64,000 nt of DNA from SR-FBR-E99 sp963732365 (GTDB lineage Bacteria; Bacteroidota; Bacteroidia; Bacteroidales; VadinHA17), in the NCBI GenBank assembly GCA_963732365.1, contig CAVSZC010000005.1:1302001-1366000 (forward strand), in the 5' to 3' direction. The position numbers were made by a program, and so were the translations under genes. Shown here piece by piece: positions 24,022 through 32,870 of the stretch; positions within the stretch are counted from its first letter, which is position 1, and each line of letters starts with the position of its first letter. Below the pieces are notes generated by a model, which saw only the letters and a program-made list of their open reading frames with translations, was not told the origin of the DNA and did no database searches.

Positions 24022-24189
24022 TATTTAACCACAGAATTCACAGAGTTAGGATGGAGTTTCACTGTTTTGAAATGTTTATAACTGTGTAACTCTGTTAAAA
24101 CTCAGTGTTACTCTGTGTTTAAATTTTTAAAATTTATATCTCATACCTCTACTCCCTGAACCCTGCGCCCTGCGCCCTGCGCCCTGCGC
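24022..24189. repeat. ACAGAGTT-like repeats and CCCTGCG heptamer array
   Basis: At 24022-24117 variants of CACAGAGTTA and its complement TAACTCTGTG occur in both orientations and could pair. At 24154-24189 five CCCTGCG heptamers run into the stop codon of the next gene. Confidence 0.75.
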
Positions 24190-25958
24190 TACAGCATGTT
24201 ACACACCCCGTCATAGCAGTCTGTCTCAGGCTCACCGCGCCGTTGCATGGTATTGGCAGGGAGATCTTTCCATGGTATCTGTTTCTTTGAGGTGATAACA
24301 TGGAAGAGACCGTTGCGCAACAGCACGCTGATGTTGTAGAAATCTGACTGGTATGCCCTGCGATACTCTGCCCGGGGCGTCTCGCCGCCCGTCAGCAGCG
24401 CTGCACGCGCCAGCCCCGTCTCCGCCAGGCTCACTGCCGACGGAACAGGATGATCGAACCATGATGCATATACGGCAGGGAAATCATCGGCCCTCGACTC
24501 CACCCATTTTCCATCCTCACTAAATGTCTTCACATAACGTGACATGACCGTCATCATGTCGCCCCACGAATCATCATTTTCATACAGCATTGTTATTGCC
24601 GTGAGCAGGGCCCCGGCATCGGAGAGGAAGCTCTGTCTCTGGAGCATGCCGTTATAAAGAGAGTGCCCGAGAGAGACGCCGTCCCAGAATCTCTTCAGCA
24701 GATCCTTAACAACCTCCGCAGCCTTCTCCTCAAGCTCCGGATTCTCAAGGCACCGGCCCGCCTGAATCATAGAGACAGCGACGAGTGCGTTTATGCCGCA
24801 GATGATCTTGTCATCGCGCGATGGCTGCTTCCTTCCCTTCCTGATGCTCAGCAGCCTGTCTTCGATATCCTCCAGCGGCGTATCGTTCCTTCTGATGAGG
24901 TGGTTGCTCCCTTCGAAGTTACCCTCCCTGCTTATCTCGTAGACCTCGCTGAACCGTTGAAAGTCATCCGGCCCCAGCGCACTCTCGATCTCACTCTGGC
25001 TCCACAGGTATGTCGCACCCTCCTCATGGTCAGTGTCGGCGTTAAAGGCTGAGACATAGAGCCCGTCATGCTCAAAGCACTCGTCAAGGCACTTCAGTAT
25101 CCTGCATGCCATTCGCCTGTACTGTTCCCTGCCTGTAAGCTTAAATCCCAGGGAATAACTCCAGAGCGCCATGGCCTGATCGTAGAGCATCTTCTCGAAG
25201 TGAGGGATAGTCCATTCGCGGTCAACACAATAGCGAAAAATCCCTCCCTGGAGGTGGTCATTCAGTCCGCGCAGCATCATGGCATCGAGGGTTGAGGTAC
25301 ACATCTCTCTTTCCTCAGCATCATCGTGCACTGAGAGGTGATAGAGAAGAAAGAGCAGTGTCGAATGAGGGGGGAACTTATGTCCGAAGCCGAAGCCGCC
25401 ATTGTCATGATCGAACTGCGACGCAAGCTCCTCCGTGAGTCTCTCCTCATCTTTCACAGGAGGCTCAGCCTCGCCGGCAGAGTAGGGGGCGATCCTGTCG
25501 CTGTTTGATGAGAGATAGTCATGCACCCTCTTCGCTATCTCGATGAATGACATCCTGTTGCCGGCGGGTCTCGCAGGGGCGTAGGTGAGGGCCATGACAG
25601 GCCTCAGGTCGGGGGTGAGAAAGACGTTGAGAGGCCATCCGCCGCTGCCGCTCTGCGACTGTATGAAGTGCATCATATACTGGTCGATGTCGGGACGCTG
25701 TTCCCTGTCGACCTTTACTGAGACATAGTTTTCGTTGAGGTATGCCGCTGTCTCGTTGTCTGAGAAGGCTTCTGCAGCCATGACATGGCACCAGTGGCAG
25801 GTTGCATAACCGACAGAGACGAAGAGAGGCTTATTGTTTGCGGCAGCATGGCTCAGTGTCTCCCGGCTCCATTCCTGCCACCATATGGGGTTGCCGGCAT
25901 GCTGCAGCAGGTATGGCGACGACGATCTGTCAAGGTTATTTCTCCTGTATCTGTCCAT
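24189..25958 (-). CDS. Thioredoxin-domain YyaL/spermatogenesis-20-like protein
   Basis: 589 residues, shorter than the usual 660-700. Residues 5-160 are the DUF255 thioredoxin-like domain: SSPYLLQHAGNPIWWQEW, FVSVGYATCHWCHVMA with CHWC, and VKVDREQRPDIDQ. The remaining 400 residues are an (alpha/alpha)6-barrel like N-acylglucosamine 2-epimerase, with DHLQGGIFRYCVDREWTIPH and FEKMLYDQA. The protein has no signal peptide and is likely cytoplasmic. Its function is not established. The shortened C terminus ends in ETDCYDGVCNML; the normal family end is often CxxxxC as here, so the shortening is probably internal rather than a truncation. Confidence 0.88.
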   Translation of the reverse strand: MDRYRRNNLDRSSSPYLLQHAGNPIWWQEWSRETLSHAAANNKPLFVSVGYATCHWCHVMAAEAFSDNETAAYLNENYVSVKVDREQRPDIDQYMMHFIQSQSGSGGWPLNVFLTPDLRPVMALTYAPARPAGNRMSFIEIAKRVHDYLSSNSDRIAPYSAGEAEPPVKDEERLTEELASQFDHDNGGFGFGHKFPPHSTLLFLLYHLSVHDDAEEREMCTSTLDAMMLRGLNDHLQGGIFRYCVDREWTIPHFEKMLYDQAMALWSYSLGFKLTGREQYRRMACRILKCLDECFEHDGLYVSAFNADTDHEEGATYLWSQSEIESALGPDDFQRFSEVYEISREGNFEGSNHLIRRNDTPLEDIEDRLLSIRKGRKQPSRDDKIICGINALVAVSMIQAGRCLENPELEEKAAEVVKDLLKRFWDGVSLGHSLYNGMLQRQSFLSDAGALLTAITMLYENDDSWGDMMTVMSRYVKTFSEDGKWVESRADDFPAVYASWFDHPVPSAVSLAETGLARAALLTGGETPRAEYRRAYQSDFYNISVLLRNGLFHVITSKKQIPWKDLPANTMQRRGEPETDCYDGVCNML

Positions 25959-26010
25959 AGAGTAATGACTATTTACATACTAACAATCTGCAGCCGCATC
26001 TGTTTAGATG

Positions 26011-26127
26011 GTCATGCAGTCTTGCAGTCATGCAGTCATGCGGTCATGCGGTCATGCGGTCATGCGGTCAACATTATTGCCTGCTTCCCGCCAATTCGCA
26101 AATCGCAAATTGCAAATCTCAAATCCC
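26011..26127. repeat. GGTCATGC octamer and CGCAAAT heptamer arrays
   Basis: At 26011-26070 seven to eight units of GTCATGCG/GTCATGCA follow one another. At 26093-26127 CGCAAAT/TGCAAAT heptamers run up to the DUF1846 stop. Confidence 0.88.
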
Positions 26128-26131
26128 CTGT

Positions 26132-27655
26132 CTAACTTATAAAGAGGCTCTTGCTTGAGTATTCCGGGTCGCAGGTCAGGTTCACCCTCAGCTTCCGCAA
26201 GCCTGCCTCATCACCCGGCGTGGGGATATGTGTGAGGTGCACCTCACAGTCCTGCAGCATCGTAAGTTTTTCCATGGCTGCCTGGGCGGCAGGATTAGAT
26301 AACGCACTTATGCCCAGCAGTATCAGTGTCTCCTCCACATCGAGACTGACCATCTTGCCGTTCAGTATATCCTTTTTGAGGTAAGCTACCGAGTCAATAA
26401 GGTTTTTTGGCAGCAGCAGCAGGTTGTCAGGCAGTCCGGCGAGGTGCTTTGTGGCATTAAGCACCAGGCTTGATGCTGCATGCATCAGTGCCGAGTTTTT
26501 ACCTGTGATGATCGTCCCGTCATGCAGCTCGACGGCTGCCCCGCAGAAGAACCCCGCATTGCCCTTGCCGCTTCTCTCAGCCTCTTCTGCGGCTCTCCTT
26601 GCAGGCAGCACCACCTTCCGGTCCTCCGCCTTCCCATCCACCTTGTTCATGACCCTGACAGCCTGGTCGAGGGTCTCCCTGTCTGCCAGGCCAAGAGCAT
26701 ACTCTACAGCGCATCTCAGGTACCTCCGTATGATCTCCTGGTGTGCCGCCGCCGTGATGATGCCGTCGTTGACGATGCCTGAGCTTGCGCGGTTCACACC
26801 CATGTCCGTAGGCGACTGGTACATCGATTCCCCCCCGGTGATCTTTTCAAGGATCCTCTTAAGCAGGTGGAACGCCTCAATGTCACGGTTATAATTAACG
26901 ATGCTGACACCATAGGTCTTCAGATGGTCTGTATCGATCATCACCTCATCTTTCAGGTCAACGGTGGCAGCCTCATACGCAATGTTTACCTTATGATCGA
27001 TGGGCAGATCCCATATCGGAAACGTCTCAAACTTTGCATATCCGGCCTTGACGCCATTCTTATATTCATGGTAAAGATTGCAGAGGCATGTGGCGAGCTT
27101 GCCGCTGCCCGGCCCCGGTCCCGTCACAATGACAATCGGGTGCGTGGTCTTTATATATCTGTTTGCCCCGTATCCCTCATCGCTCACTATCAGGTCAACA
27201 TCAGTAGGATACCCTTTTGTGGGATAATGGAGGTACACCTTGACGCCTCTCTGCTCAAGCTTGTTTTTGAAAGCCTTGGCAGGCTGCTGGTTCTGGTAAC
27301 GGGTTATCACCACGGCCGTCACTTCGATACCCCACTCCCTGAAGTCATCGATGGTCTTCAGCGCATCGACGTCGTAGGTAATGCCGAAGTCAGCCCTTAC
27401 TTTTCTTCTCTCGATGTCTCCGGCATGTATACAGAGAATCACGTCAATCTTATCTTTCAGTATCTGCAGCAGCCTCATCTTGACGTTGGGGTCGAATCCC
27501 GGCAGCACCCTGGCGGCATGGAAGTCAAACAGCAGCTTGCCTCCGAATTCCAGGTAGAGCTTGTTGTTGAACCGGTTCACTCGCTCAAGGATGGCAGCTG
27601 TCTGCTCCCTGAGGTATTTCTCATTATCAAAGCCGATATGATTTTCGTTTCTCAT
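26132..27655 (-). CDS. DUF1846 family protein
   Basis: 507 residues from the ATG 27655, which has a G-rich ribosome-site-like stretch just upstream; further upstream codons to 27742 lack protein character. Family features are IGFDNEKYLREQTAAILERV at the start, KLYLEFGGKLLFDFHAARVL, the phosphate-binding-like VIVTGPGPGSGKLATCL near residue 180, DTDHLKTYGVSIVNYNRDIE, and CEVHLTHIPTPGDEAGLRKL near the end. DUF1846 proteins are widespread in anaerobes and Firmicutes; structures exist but no function is settled. It stands between the YyaL-type gene and an ABC permease on the same strand. Confidence 0.9.
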   Translation of the reverse strand: MRNENHIGFDNEKYLREQTAAILERVNRFNNKLYLEFGGKLLFDFHAARVLPGFDPNVKMRLLQILKDKIDVILCIHAGDIERRKVRADFGITYDVDALKTIDDFREWGIEVTAVVITRYQNQQPAKAFKNKLEQRGVKVYLHYPTKGYPTDVDLIVSDEGYGANRYIKTTHPIVIVTGPGPGSGKLATCLCNLYHEYKNGVKAGYAKFETFPIWDLPIDHKVNIAYEAATVDLKDEVMIDTDHLKTYGVSIVNYNRDIEAFHLLKRILEKITGGESMYQSPTDMGVNRASSGIVNDGIITAAAHQEIIRRYLRCAVEYALGLADRETLDQAVRVMNKVDGKAEDRKVVLPARRAAEEAERSGKGNAGFFCGAAVELHDGTIITGKNSALMHAASSLVLNATKHLAGLPDNLLLLPKNLIDSVAYLKKDILNGKMVSLDVEETLILLGISALSNPAAQAAMEKLTMLQDCEVHLTHIPTPGDEAGLRKLRVNLTCDPEYSSKSLFIS

Positions 27656-27764
27656 TTGCCCCCCGCCGGATATATTGATCAGACTTATTATGCCGACATC
27701 AATATTAGATAAATTTTCAGTACATGAAATTTCCGGAGGCATAAAAAATCAGTCTTTGGCATAT

Positions 27765-27792
27765 GAAGACGGAAGACGGAAGACGGAAGACG
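27765..27792. repeat. GACGGAA heptamer array
   Basis: Four GACGGAA units lie between the permease and DUF1846 genes. The unit is the same as at 10018. Confidence 0.85.
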
Positions 27793-27827
27793 AATACCCC
27801 CTCGCTCGGTCGTCCCCTGAGCCGCGG

Positions 27828-30284
27828 CTACTCCCTCGAGAGCGACTCGACAGGATTGGTATGAGCAGCTCTCACCGACACCAGGGTGGTTGTGATGAAG
27901 GCTATAACCACGATGGTTGCAAGTGATGCAATGAATGGAACGATCGTGGCCCACTCAAACGGTGACAGCCCGAACTCCATCCTGTAGGCAAAGCCCTCAA
28001 GCCACCTTCGCATGAAATAGTACGCGACCGGCCATGATATAATATTTGACAGCAGAACCAGAATCAGGAAGTCCCTGTTCAGAAGGCTTACTACCTGTCC
28101 GGCGCTGGCACCCATTATCTTGCGTATGGCCGTCTCTTTTGAACGCTGCTCGGTGACATATGAGGTGAGTCCAAGCAACCCCAGGCAGGCGATGAAGATG
28201 GTCAGCACTGAGAAGATTGTGAAAAGCGAGTTGAGCTTGTTCTCAGATGTATACATCTCATCAAGCTTATCCTCGAAAAAGAAATAGTTGAATGGCAGCG
28301 TGTTGCCCAGATCAAGCTGGAGCTTGCTGATGTATTCGACCGTGGAGGGGATATTTTCGTCCGATATCCTGACGTAGAAATTGGCCGTGGGATTCTCTGT
28401 AACGACGAAGATGAAAGGCTCTATCTTGTTGTGTATCGAACTGAAATGGAAGTCCTTCACCACGCCGATGACCTCTCCGTCGCGCTGTGCCTCCCCGGTA
28501 GCAGGGTTTAGTCCGAACCTTATCCTCTTACCCAGTGGATTATCGCCCCACCCGAAGGCCTTCACCGCCTCCTCATTGACAATAAAGGCTTTGGTAATGT
28601 CTGAGGCTCTCTCCCGTTCGAAGTTCCTTCCCTGTATCACCTCCATACCCATCACATCGATGAATTCGTGATCCACTATCGAGAAGCTTGTAGCCAGCTC
28701 CACCATCCCCTCATCTTTCTCAATCTGGAAAACCACCTTGCTGGCCATCAGCGGAGGAACCAGGATAGATGAAGCAACACCCTTTATGGCAGGGTTCTTC
28801 AGCATCTCTTCCTTGAATGCCTTCAGCTGGTTGTTGGCAAAGGCTGTATCGCGAACAGGTATTATCATGACGTTCTTCTCGTTCATTCCAAGATCCTTAT
28901 TCCTGATGTACCTCTGCTGACCAGACACTACCAGCGTTCCTGTTATCAGGGCGCCGGCAATGGCAAACTGGAATATCACCAGGACCATCCTCATCAGTCC
29001 CTTGCCCCTCCTGGGACTGACGTTGCTCTTAAGCACCTCGAGAGGGGAGAAGGAGGAGAGGTAAAATGAGGGATAGCTGCCTGATATGAGACCGACGAAG
29101 AGGGCGATAAGGAGTATCAGACCCAGTGTGGCTGGATCGAACAGCTCGCCGAATCTTATTGCCTTGCCAGTCAGGAAGTTAAAGTAAGAGAGGCTAAACA
29201 GTGTAACTAACATGGCGATGACAAGGGCGGCAGCCACAAGGAGCAGCGATTCGCTCAGGAACTGTCTAATCAGTGAGCCCTTGCTTGCGCCGATGACCTT
29301 CCGCAGTCCAACCTCCTTTGCCCTGTTGACAGACCGGGCTGTGGCCATATTCATATAGTTGAGACTGGCTATCAGCAGGATAAATAATCCCACCAGGGAG
29401 AAAATAACGATATAGCTGTAATTGCCTGTCGGCAGGTCAAACTCGAGGCTGCTGTTGTAGTGTACCTTGTCTACCCTGGTGGCTGCCAGCGTGAATGACG
29501 CGTTAATCTGTCTGCCGAGCGAGCTCATGTACTTGTCATAGAAACCCGGGAACTTTTCGAGCAGCGCATTAATGTCAGCACCCTCGCTTAAGAGGACATA
29601 GGCAAATGCCGAAATATTCCAGAATGCCGGGGCCGATCTTGAGTTGAAATTATCAACGCCTACAAGCTCTACAATGGTAGCCATTGAAAGCAGGCAGTCG
29701 AACTTAAGATGCGAGTTAGCGGGCACATCCCTGATCACACCGGTAACCCGGAAGTTACCGAAGTTGCTTGACCGCAATTCTTTCCCCATCGGATTCTCCT
29801 TCCCGAAATACCTCGATGCAAAGCTCTCCGTAATCACAATGGTGTTGGGATCGCTGAGGGCGCCTTCCGGAGTGCCGTAGATGAACTCGTGCCTGAAGAC
29901 CCTGAAGATGGTTGAATCGGTGAAGTAGATGTCGTCTTCAAAGAACTTAAGGTCATTGTATTCGAACAGTATATCATCTATCCCGAAGCCGGCGAACCTT
30001 ACATACTCCTCTATCTCAGGGTATTCGTCCTTAAGCGTTGGCGCCATTGGCATCGGCACCAGCCCAGCCCTGGTGGCCTTGCCTGATATGTTGAAGTCGC
30101 TCTCAAGCCGGTAGGTACGGATATAGTTCTCACTGTGACGGTCAAAGGTGAGCTCATCCCTGACATAAAGCATGATCAATATCGCGCATGCTATCCCTAT
30201 GGCGGGACCGAAGACATTTAGTATCGAATAGAAACTGTTTTTCCTGATATTCCTCCAGGCTGTGATAAGGTAACTTCTGATCAT
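27828..30284 (-). CDS. MacB/FtsX-like ABC transporter permease
   Basis: 818 residues from the ATG 30284 (MIRSYLITAWRNIRKNSFYSILNVFG, the usual opening). The layout is one membrane helix, a MacB periplasmic core domain (about 45-240), three FtsX helices (about 285-430), a fourth helix (MRMVLVIFQFAIAGALITGT), a second periplasmic domain, and three more FtsX helices at the end. This two-fold duplicated form with 8 helices is the common Bacteroidetes type. It needs a separate ATPase, which is not adjacent. Such permeases move mechanical signals, peptides or lipoproteins rather than classic solutes. The ATG at 30308 is an alternative start. Confidence 0.9.
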   Translation of the reverse strand: MIRSYLITAWRNIRKNSFYSILNVFGPAIGIACAILIMLYVRDELTFDRHSENYIRTYRLESDFNISGKATRAGLVPMPMAPTLKDEYPEIEEYVRFAGFGIDDILFEYNDLKFFEDDIYFTDSTIFRVFRHEFIYGTPEGALSDPNTIVITESFASRYFGKENPMGKELRSSNFGNFRVTGVIRDVPANSHLKFDCLLSMATIVELVGVDNFNSRSAPAFWNISAFAYVLLSEGADINALLEKFPGFYDKYMSSLGRQINASFTLAATRVDKVHYNSSLEFDLPTGNYSYIVIFSLVGLFILLIASLNYMNMATARSVNRAKEVGLRKVIGASKGSLIRQFLSESLLLVAAALVIAMLVTLFSLSYFNFLTGKAIRFGELFDPATLGLILLIALFVGLISGSYPSFYLSSFSPLEVLKSNVSPRRGKGLMRMVLVIFQFAIAGALITGTLVVSGQQRYIRNKDLGMNEKNVMIIPVRDTAFANNQLKAFKEEMLKNPAIKGVASSILVPPLMASKVVFQIEKDEGMVELATSFSIVDHEFIDVMGMEVIQGRNFERERASDITKAFIVNEEAVKAFGWGDNPLGKRIRFGLNPATGEAQRDGEVIGVVKDFHFSSIHNKIEPFIFVVTENPTANFYVRISDENIPSTVEYISKLQLDLGNTLPFNYFFFEDKLDEMYTSENKLNSLFTIFSVLTIFIACLGLLGLTSYVTEQRSKETAIRKIMGASAGQVVSLLNRDFLILVLLSNIISWPVAYYFMRRWLEGFAYRMEFGLSPFEWATIVPFIASLATIVVIAFITTTLVSVRAAHTNPVESLSRE

Positions 30285-30403
30285 GACGGTTCTTTTGCTA
30301 TAAGACAAAGTTCTTTTCCGGTGTTACACCCCCTCTGTGAAAAAAACTTAAAGTGTATCAAATTTATGGCATTAATGCACGCCAGTCAATTTTTTTTTGT
30401 GAG

Positions 30404-30434
30404 TTGACTTTGGGGAAGGCAATGTGTAACTTTG
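30404..30434 (+). promoter_or_regulatory. Promoter of the isochorismatase-like gene
   Basis: TTG at 30404-30406, 20 bases, TAACTTTG at 30427-30434: an exact match to the Bacteroidetes housekeeping promoter. The ATG at 30459 follows 24 bases later. Confidence 0.72.
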
Positions 30435-30458
30435 GGAACATAACTAATTCAAATTGCC

Positions 30459-31049
30459 ATGAAAAGAGTAATTGCTTCTTTGATCACATTCTTACTGATC
30501 ACTTCAGCTGTTTCATTTTCTCAGGATGTTAAAGAGCCGGCAGCCCTCAAGCCGGCCCTGCTTGTCATTGACATCCAGAACGCCTTTCTGGATATGGTTC
30601 CAGAACAGGACAGGGAGATGGGTATGATGTATATCAATGCCCTGATAGAGCTTTTCCGCAGCAATGGCTACCCTGTTATACGGGTCTATCATTCCAGCAA
30701 GGAATACGGTGTGGTGGAGGGAACGGATGGTTTTGAGTTTCCAGCCACGGTTGTGATAAAGCCGGAGGATCCGAAGGTGATAAAGACCTATGGTGACGGA
30801 TTCAATAAGACTGATCTTGACAGGGTAATAAAGGAGAGTGGAAGCAATACTCTTTTTCTCAGCGGGTTAAGTGCTGTGGGATGTGTTCTGGCGACATGGA
30901 TCGGTGCCGAGAATCATGATTACAAGGCTTTTCTTGTTAAGGATGCAATAATGAGTCATAACTCAGCATACACTGACAACATTGAGGTCATGTTTGATGC
31001 GGTCAGCTATGATGTGGTTAAACTGATAATTGAGAGTTCAGGGAAATGA
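30459..31049 (+). CDS. Exported isochorismatase-like cysteine hydrolase
   Basis: 196 residues. The first 21 residues are a signal peptide (VIASLITFLLITSAVSFSQ). The catalytic triad of the superfamily is visible: Asp in LLVIDIQNAFLD, Lys in KVIKTYGDGFNKTDL, and Cys in LSGLSAVGCVLATW. Members hydrolyse isochorismate, nicotinamide, N-carbamoyl compounds or other amides; most are cytoplasmic, so export is uncommon. The nucleophile-region SAVGCVLAT is shared with nicotinamidase-like hydrolases. No partner gene indicates the substrate. A clear promoter precedes the gene. Confidence 0.87.
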   Translation: MKRVIASLITFLLITSAVSFSQDVKEPAALKPALLVIDIQNAFLDMVPEQDREMGMMYINALIELFRSNGYPVIRVYHSSKEYGVVEGTDGFEFPATVVIKPEDPKVIKTYGDGFNKTDLDRVIKESGSNTLFLSGLSAVGCVLATWIGAENHDYKAFLVKDAIMSHNSAYTDNIEVMFDAVSYDVVKLIIESSGK

Positions 31050-31148
31050 TACTTCTTTCCTCTCCTGAATCTGCCTGAAGGCATTGCCGGCAAATCGCCG
31101 CGTTGCCGGGTCGCCCCCTCGCTCCGTCGCAAAGTCGCCCCCAGCCCC

Positions 31149-31626
31149 TCACTCATCCCGTGAAACGGTGTCGGGTGCCAGACTGCTGTTGTTAATATCA
31201 TTCAGCCAGTTGCCTACCAGGTGCTTATTATGATTACGGTATTCATTTATCATGTAGCTGACAGAGTCGCTGTTTTCGATCCGGTAAAGCCATGATTCGC
31301 TCTTTCCGTTTGTCGACAGCACCCGGTTGATATAAAGCCTGTCTCCGGGAGTGAAGATGCATTCCCTGCCGTGTGCCGAAATCTTTCCGTGGATACTGTC
31401 GCGGGTGGTTGTTATCCATATGAGGTCTGGATTACCGTTATCGTCAGATGGTGTAAACCGGTAACCTATATAGTTTCCGATATAAATCCTTGTCGTATAG
31501 AGCTATGTCTTCTTCGATAAGTGAAGACGATTTCTCTGCTGTGGTGCATGAAACCGCCACGACAAGCAGCATAAGCAGCCCCTCTGTTTTAGTCTTTCCA
31601 TGCCACATGGCCCTGCTGAAAAGCAT
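31149..31626 (-). pseudogene. Small lipoprotein gene broken by a frameshift
   Basis: The first frame starts at 31626 or 31608 and has a lipoprotein signal (LLMLLVVAVSCTTAEKSSS, lipobox VSC); it ends at 31444 after LYRLPVYTI. The +1 frame is open from about 31494 to a stop at 31149. It reads RIYIGNYIGYRFTPSDDNGN, then DLIWITTTRDSIHGKISAHG, GDRLYINRVLSTNGKSESWL and a polar end. Both parts have coding character, and one extra base around 31480-31494 separates them. The joined product would be about 158 residues, a lipoprotein with a small beta-rich domain that I do not recognise. It is either a real mutation or a sequencing error. Confidence 0.7.
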
Positions 31627-31886
31627 AATTGCATTCAATTTATCCGGGATATCAGCAAAAATCATTCCCAAAGTAACGGCGCAGGTTGATTGCCGTAAAA
31701 TGTTTTTCGACTGTTATTTAAACAAAAGGATTGTCTTTATGAACAGAAGCCGGGAGGGGGTGATCTGCCGGTCTCACCGTGATCTGAAAAAAACTCAAAG
31801 TAATTCGGAAAAGAATTGAGGAGATGTAAGGGAGTATACTATATTAGTCTGACAATAATAGAGTGAGTCCGGGAAATAAGAATGAG

Positions 31887-32870
31887 ATGCAGTATATAAA
31901 ACTACTTACCTCTGAAGATATAAAAGATCTCGTCTCCATGGAGGAGGCCATTGACGTAATGAAACGTGCTTTCAGCGATCTCTCCCTGGGGATGTACCGG
32001 ATGCCCGTAAGAACAGTAACCGATTTTGGCAGCGAAGGGACTTCCCTGTTTTATAAACCATCCTTTCTGCCGTCGGATGAAAGGATAGGCATAAAGCTTC
32101 TCACGCAGAGCAAGGGAAAACCGTTGCACGGTAAGCCGGCAATACAGGGACTGATGATCCTGATAAACAGTGAAAGCAATTCAATCATCGGACTGCTTGA
32201 CGGCACCTATCTTACTGCACTGCGCACAGGGGCAGCATCAGGTATCGCAACCAGGTTACTGTCGCGCACGGAGTCATCAGTCCTTGCATTGTTTGGCGCA
32301 GGAGCCCAGGGATATACGCAGTTCGAGGCTGTGTGCTGCGAGAGAGCCATCAGAAGAGCATACATCTTTGACATCAGCTCCGATGCTGTAAAGCGGTTCA
32401 TTGACTTCTTCAGGCCGAAGACGGATGTCGAACTGGTGCATGCTGCAGGGCTGTCATGTCTGGGGGAGGCAGATATAATATGTACTGCCACCACCTCCGG
32501 GAAACCCTTGTTCCCCCTTGAAATGCTTAAAAAGGGAGTACACATTAACGCCATAGGATCTTACAGCCCTAAGATGCAGGAGCTGCCCGATGATCTTTTC
32601 TCAGTCGCTTCATTGTTTGTCGATCACAAAGACTCCTGCTTCTCCGAAAGCGGTGACATCATCGTACCCGTGAGCAGGGGAACCTTTAATCCGGATAACT
32701 ATAGGGGAGAGATCGGCGAACTGATTTCGGAAAAAATCGCCGGAAGAACATCGCACGATGAGATAACCGTGTTCAAGAGCGTAGGGGTGGCGGTACAGGA
32801 CCTTGCCCTGGCCAGCTTTGCATATACGAAAGCCGCCGGGGCCGGCATAGGACAGGAGATTAAGATATGA
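31887..32870 (+). CDS. Ornithine cyclodeaminase / mu-crystallin family reductase
   Basis: 327 residues from the ATG 31887; a GTG at 31863 is the alternative. The N-terminal dimerisation part has LVSMEEAIDVMKRAFSDLS and RMPVRTVTDF. The nucleotide-binding fold has LALFGAGAQGYTQFEAV (GAGAQG) and ADIICTATTSGKPLF. Substrate-region residues are KLLTQSKGKP and GLLDGTYLTALRTGAASG. Family members are ornithine cyclodeaminase, alanine dehydrogenase, or ketimine reductases. The latter fits MYRMPVR and the neighbour better than true ornithine cyclodeaminase, but this is uncertain. It overlaps the L-serine dehydratase start by four bases (ATGA), so the two products act in one pathway or are regulated together. 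Confidence 0.87.
   Translation: MQYIKLLTSEDIKDLVSMEEAIDVMKRAFSDLSLGMYRMPVRTVTDFGSEGTSLFYKPSFLPSDERIGIKLLTQSKGKPLHGKPAIQGLMILINSESNSIIGLLDGTYLTALRTGAASGIATRLLSRTESSVLALFGAGAQGYTQFEAVCCERAIRRAYIFDISSDAVKRFIDFFRPKTDVELVHAAGLSCLGEADIICTATTSGKPLFPLEMLKKGVHINAIGSYSPKMQELPDDLFSVASLFVDHKDSCFSESGDIIVPVSRGTFNPDNYRGEIGELISEKIAGRTSHDEITVFKSVGVAVQDLALASFAYTKAAGAGIGQEIKI

Noticed and set aside
26867..27712. Long plus-strand open frame opposite DUF1846 (281 codons)
   Set aside because: Antisense shadow of the DUF1846 gene; the minus-strand protein has clear family motifs.
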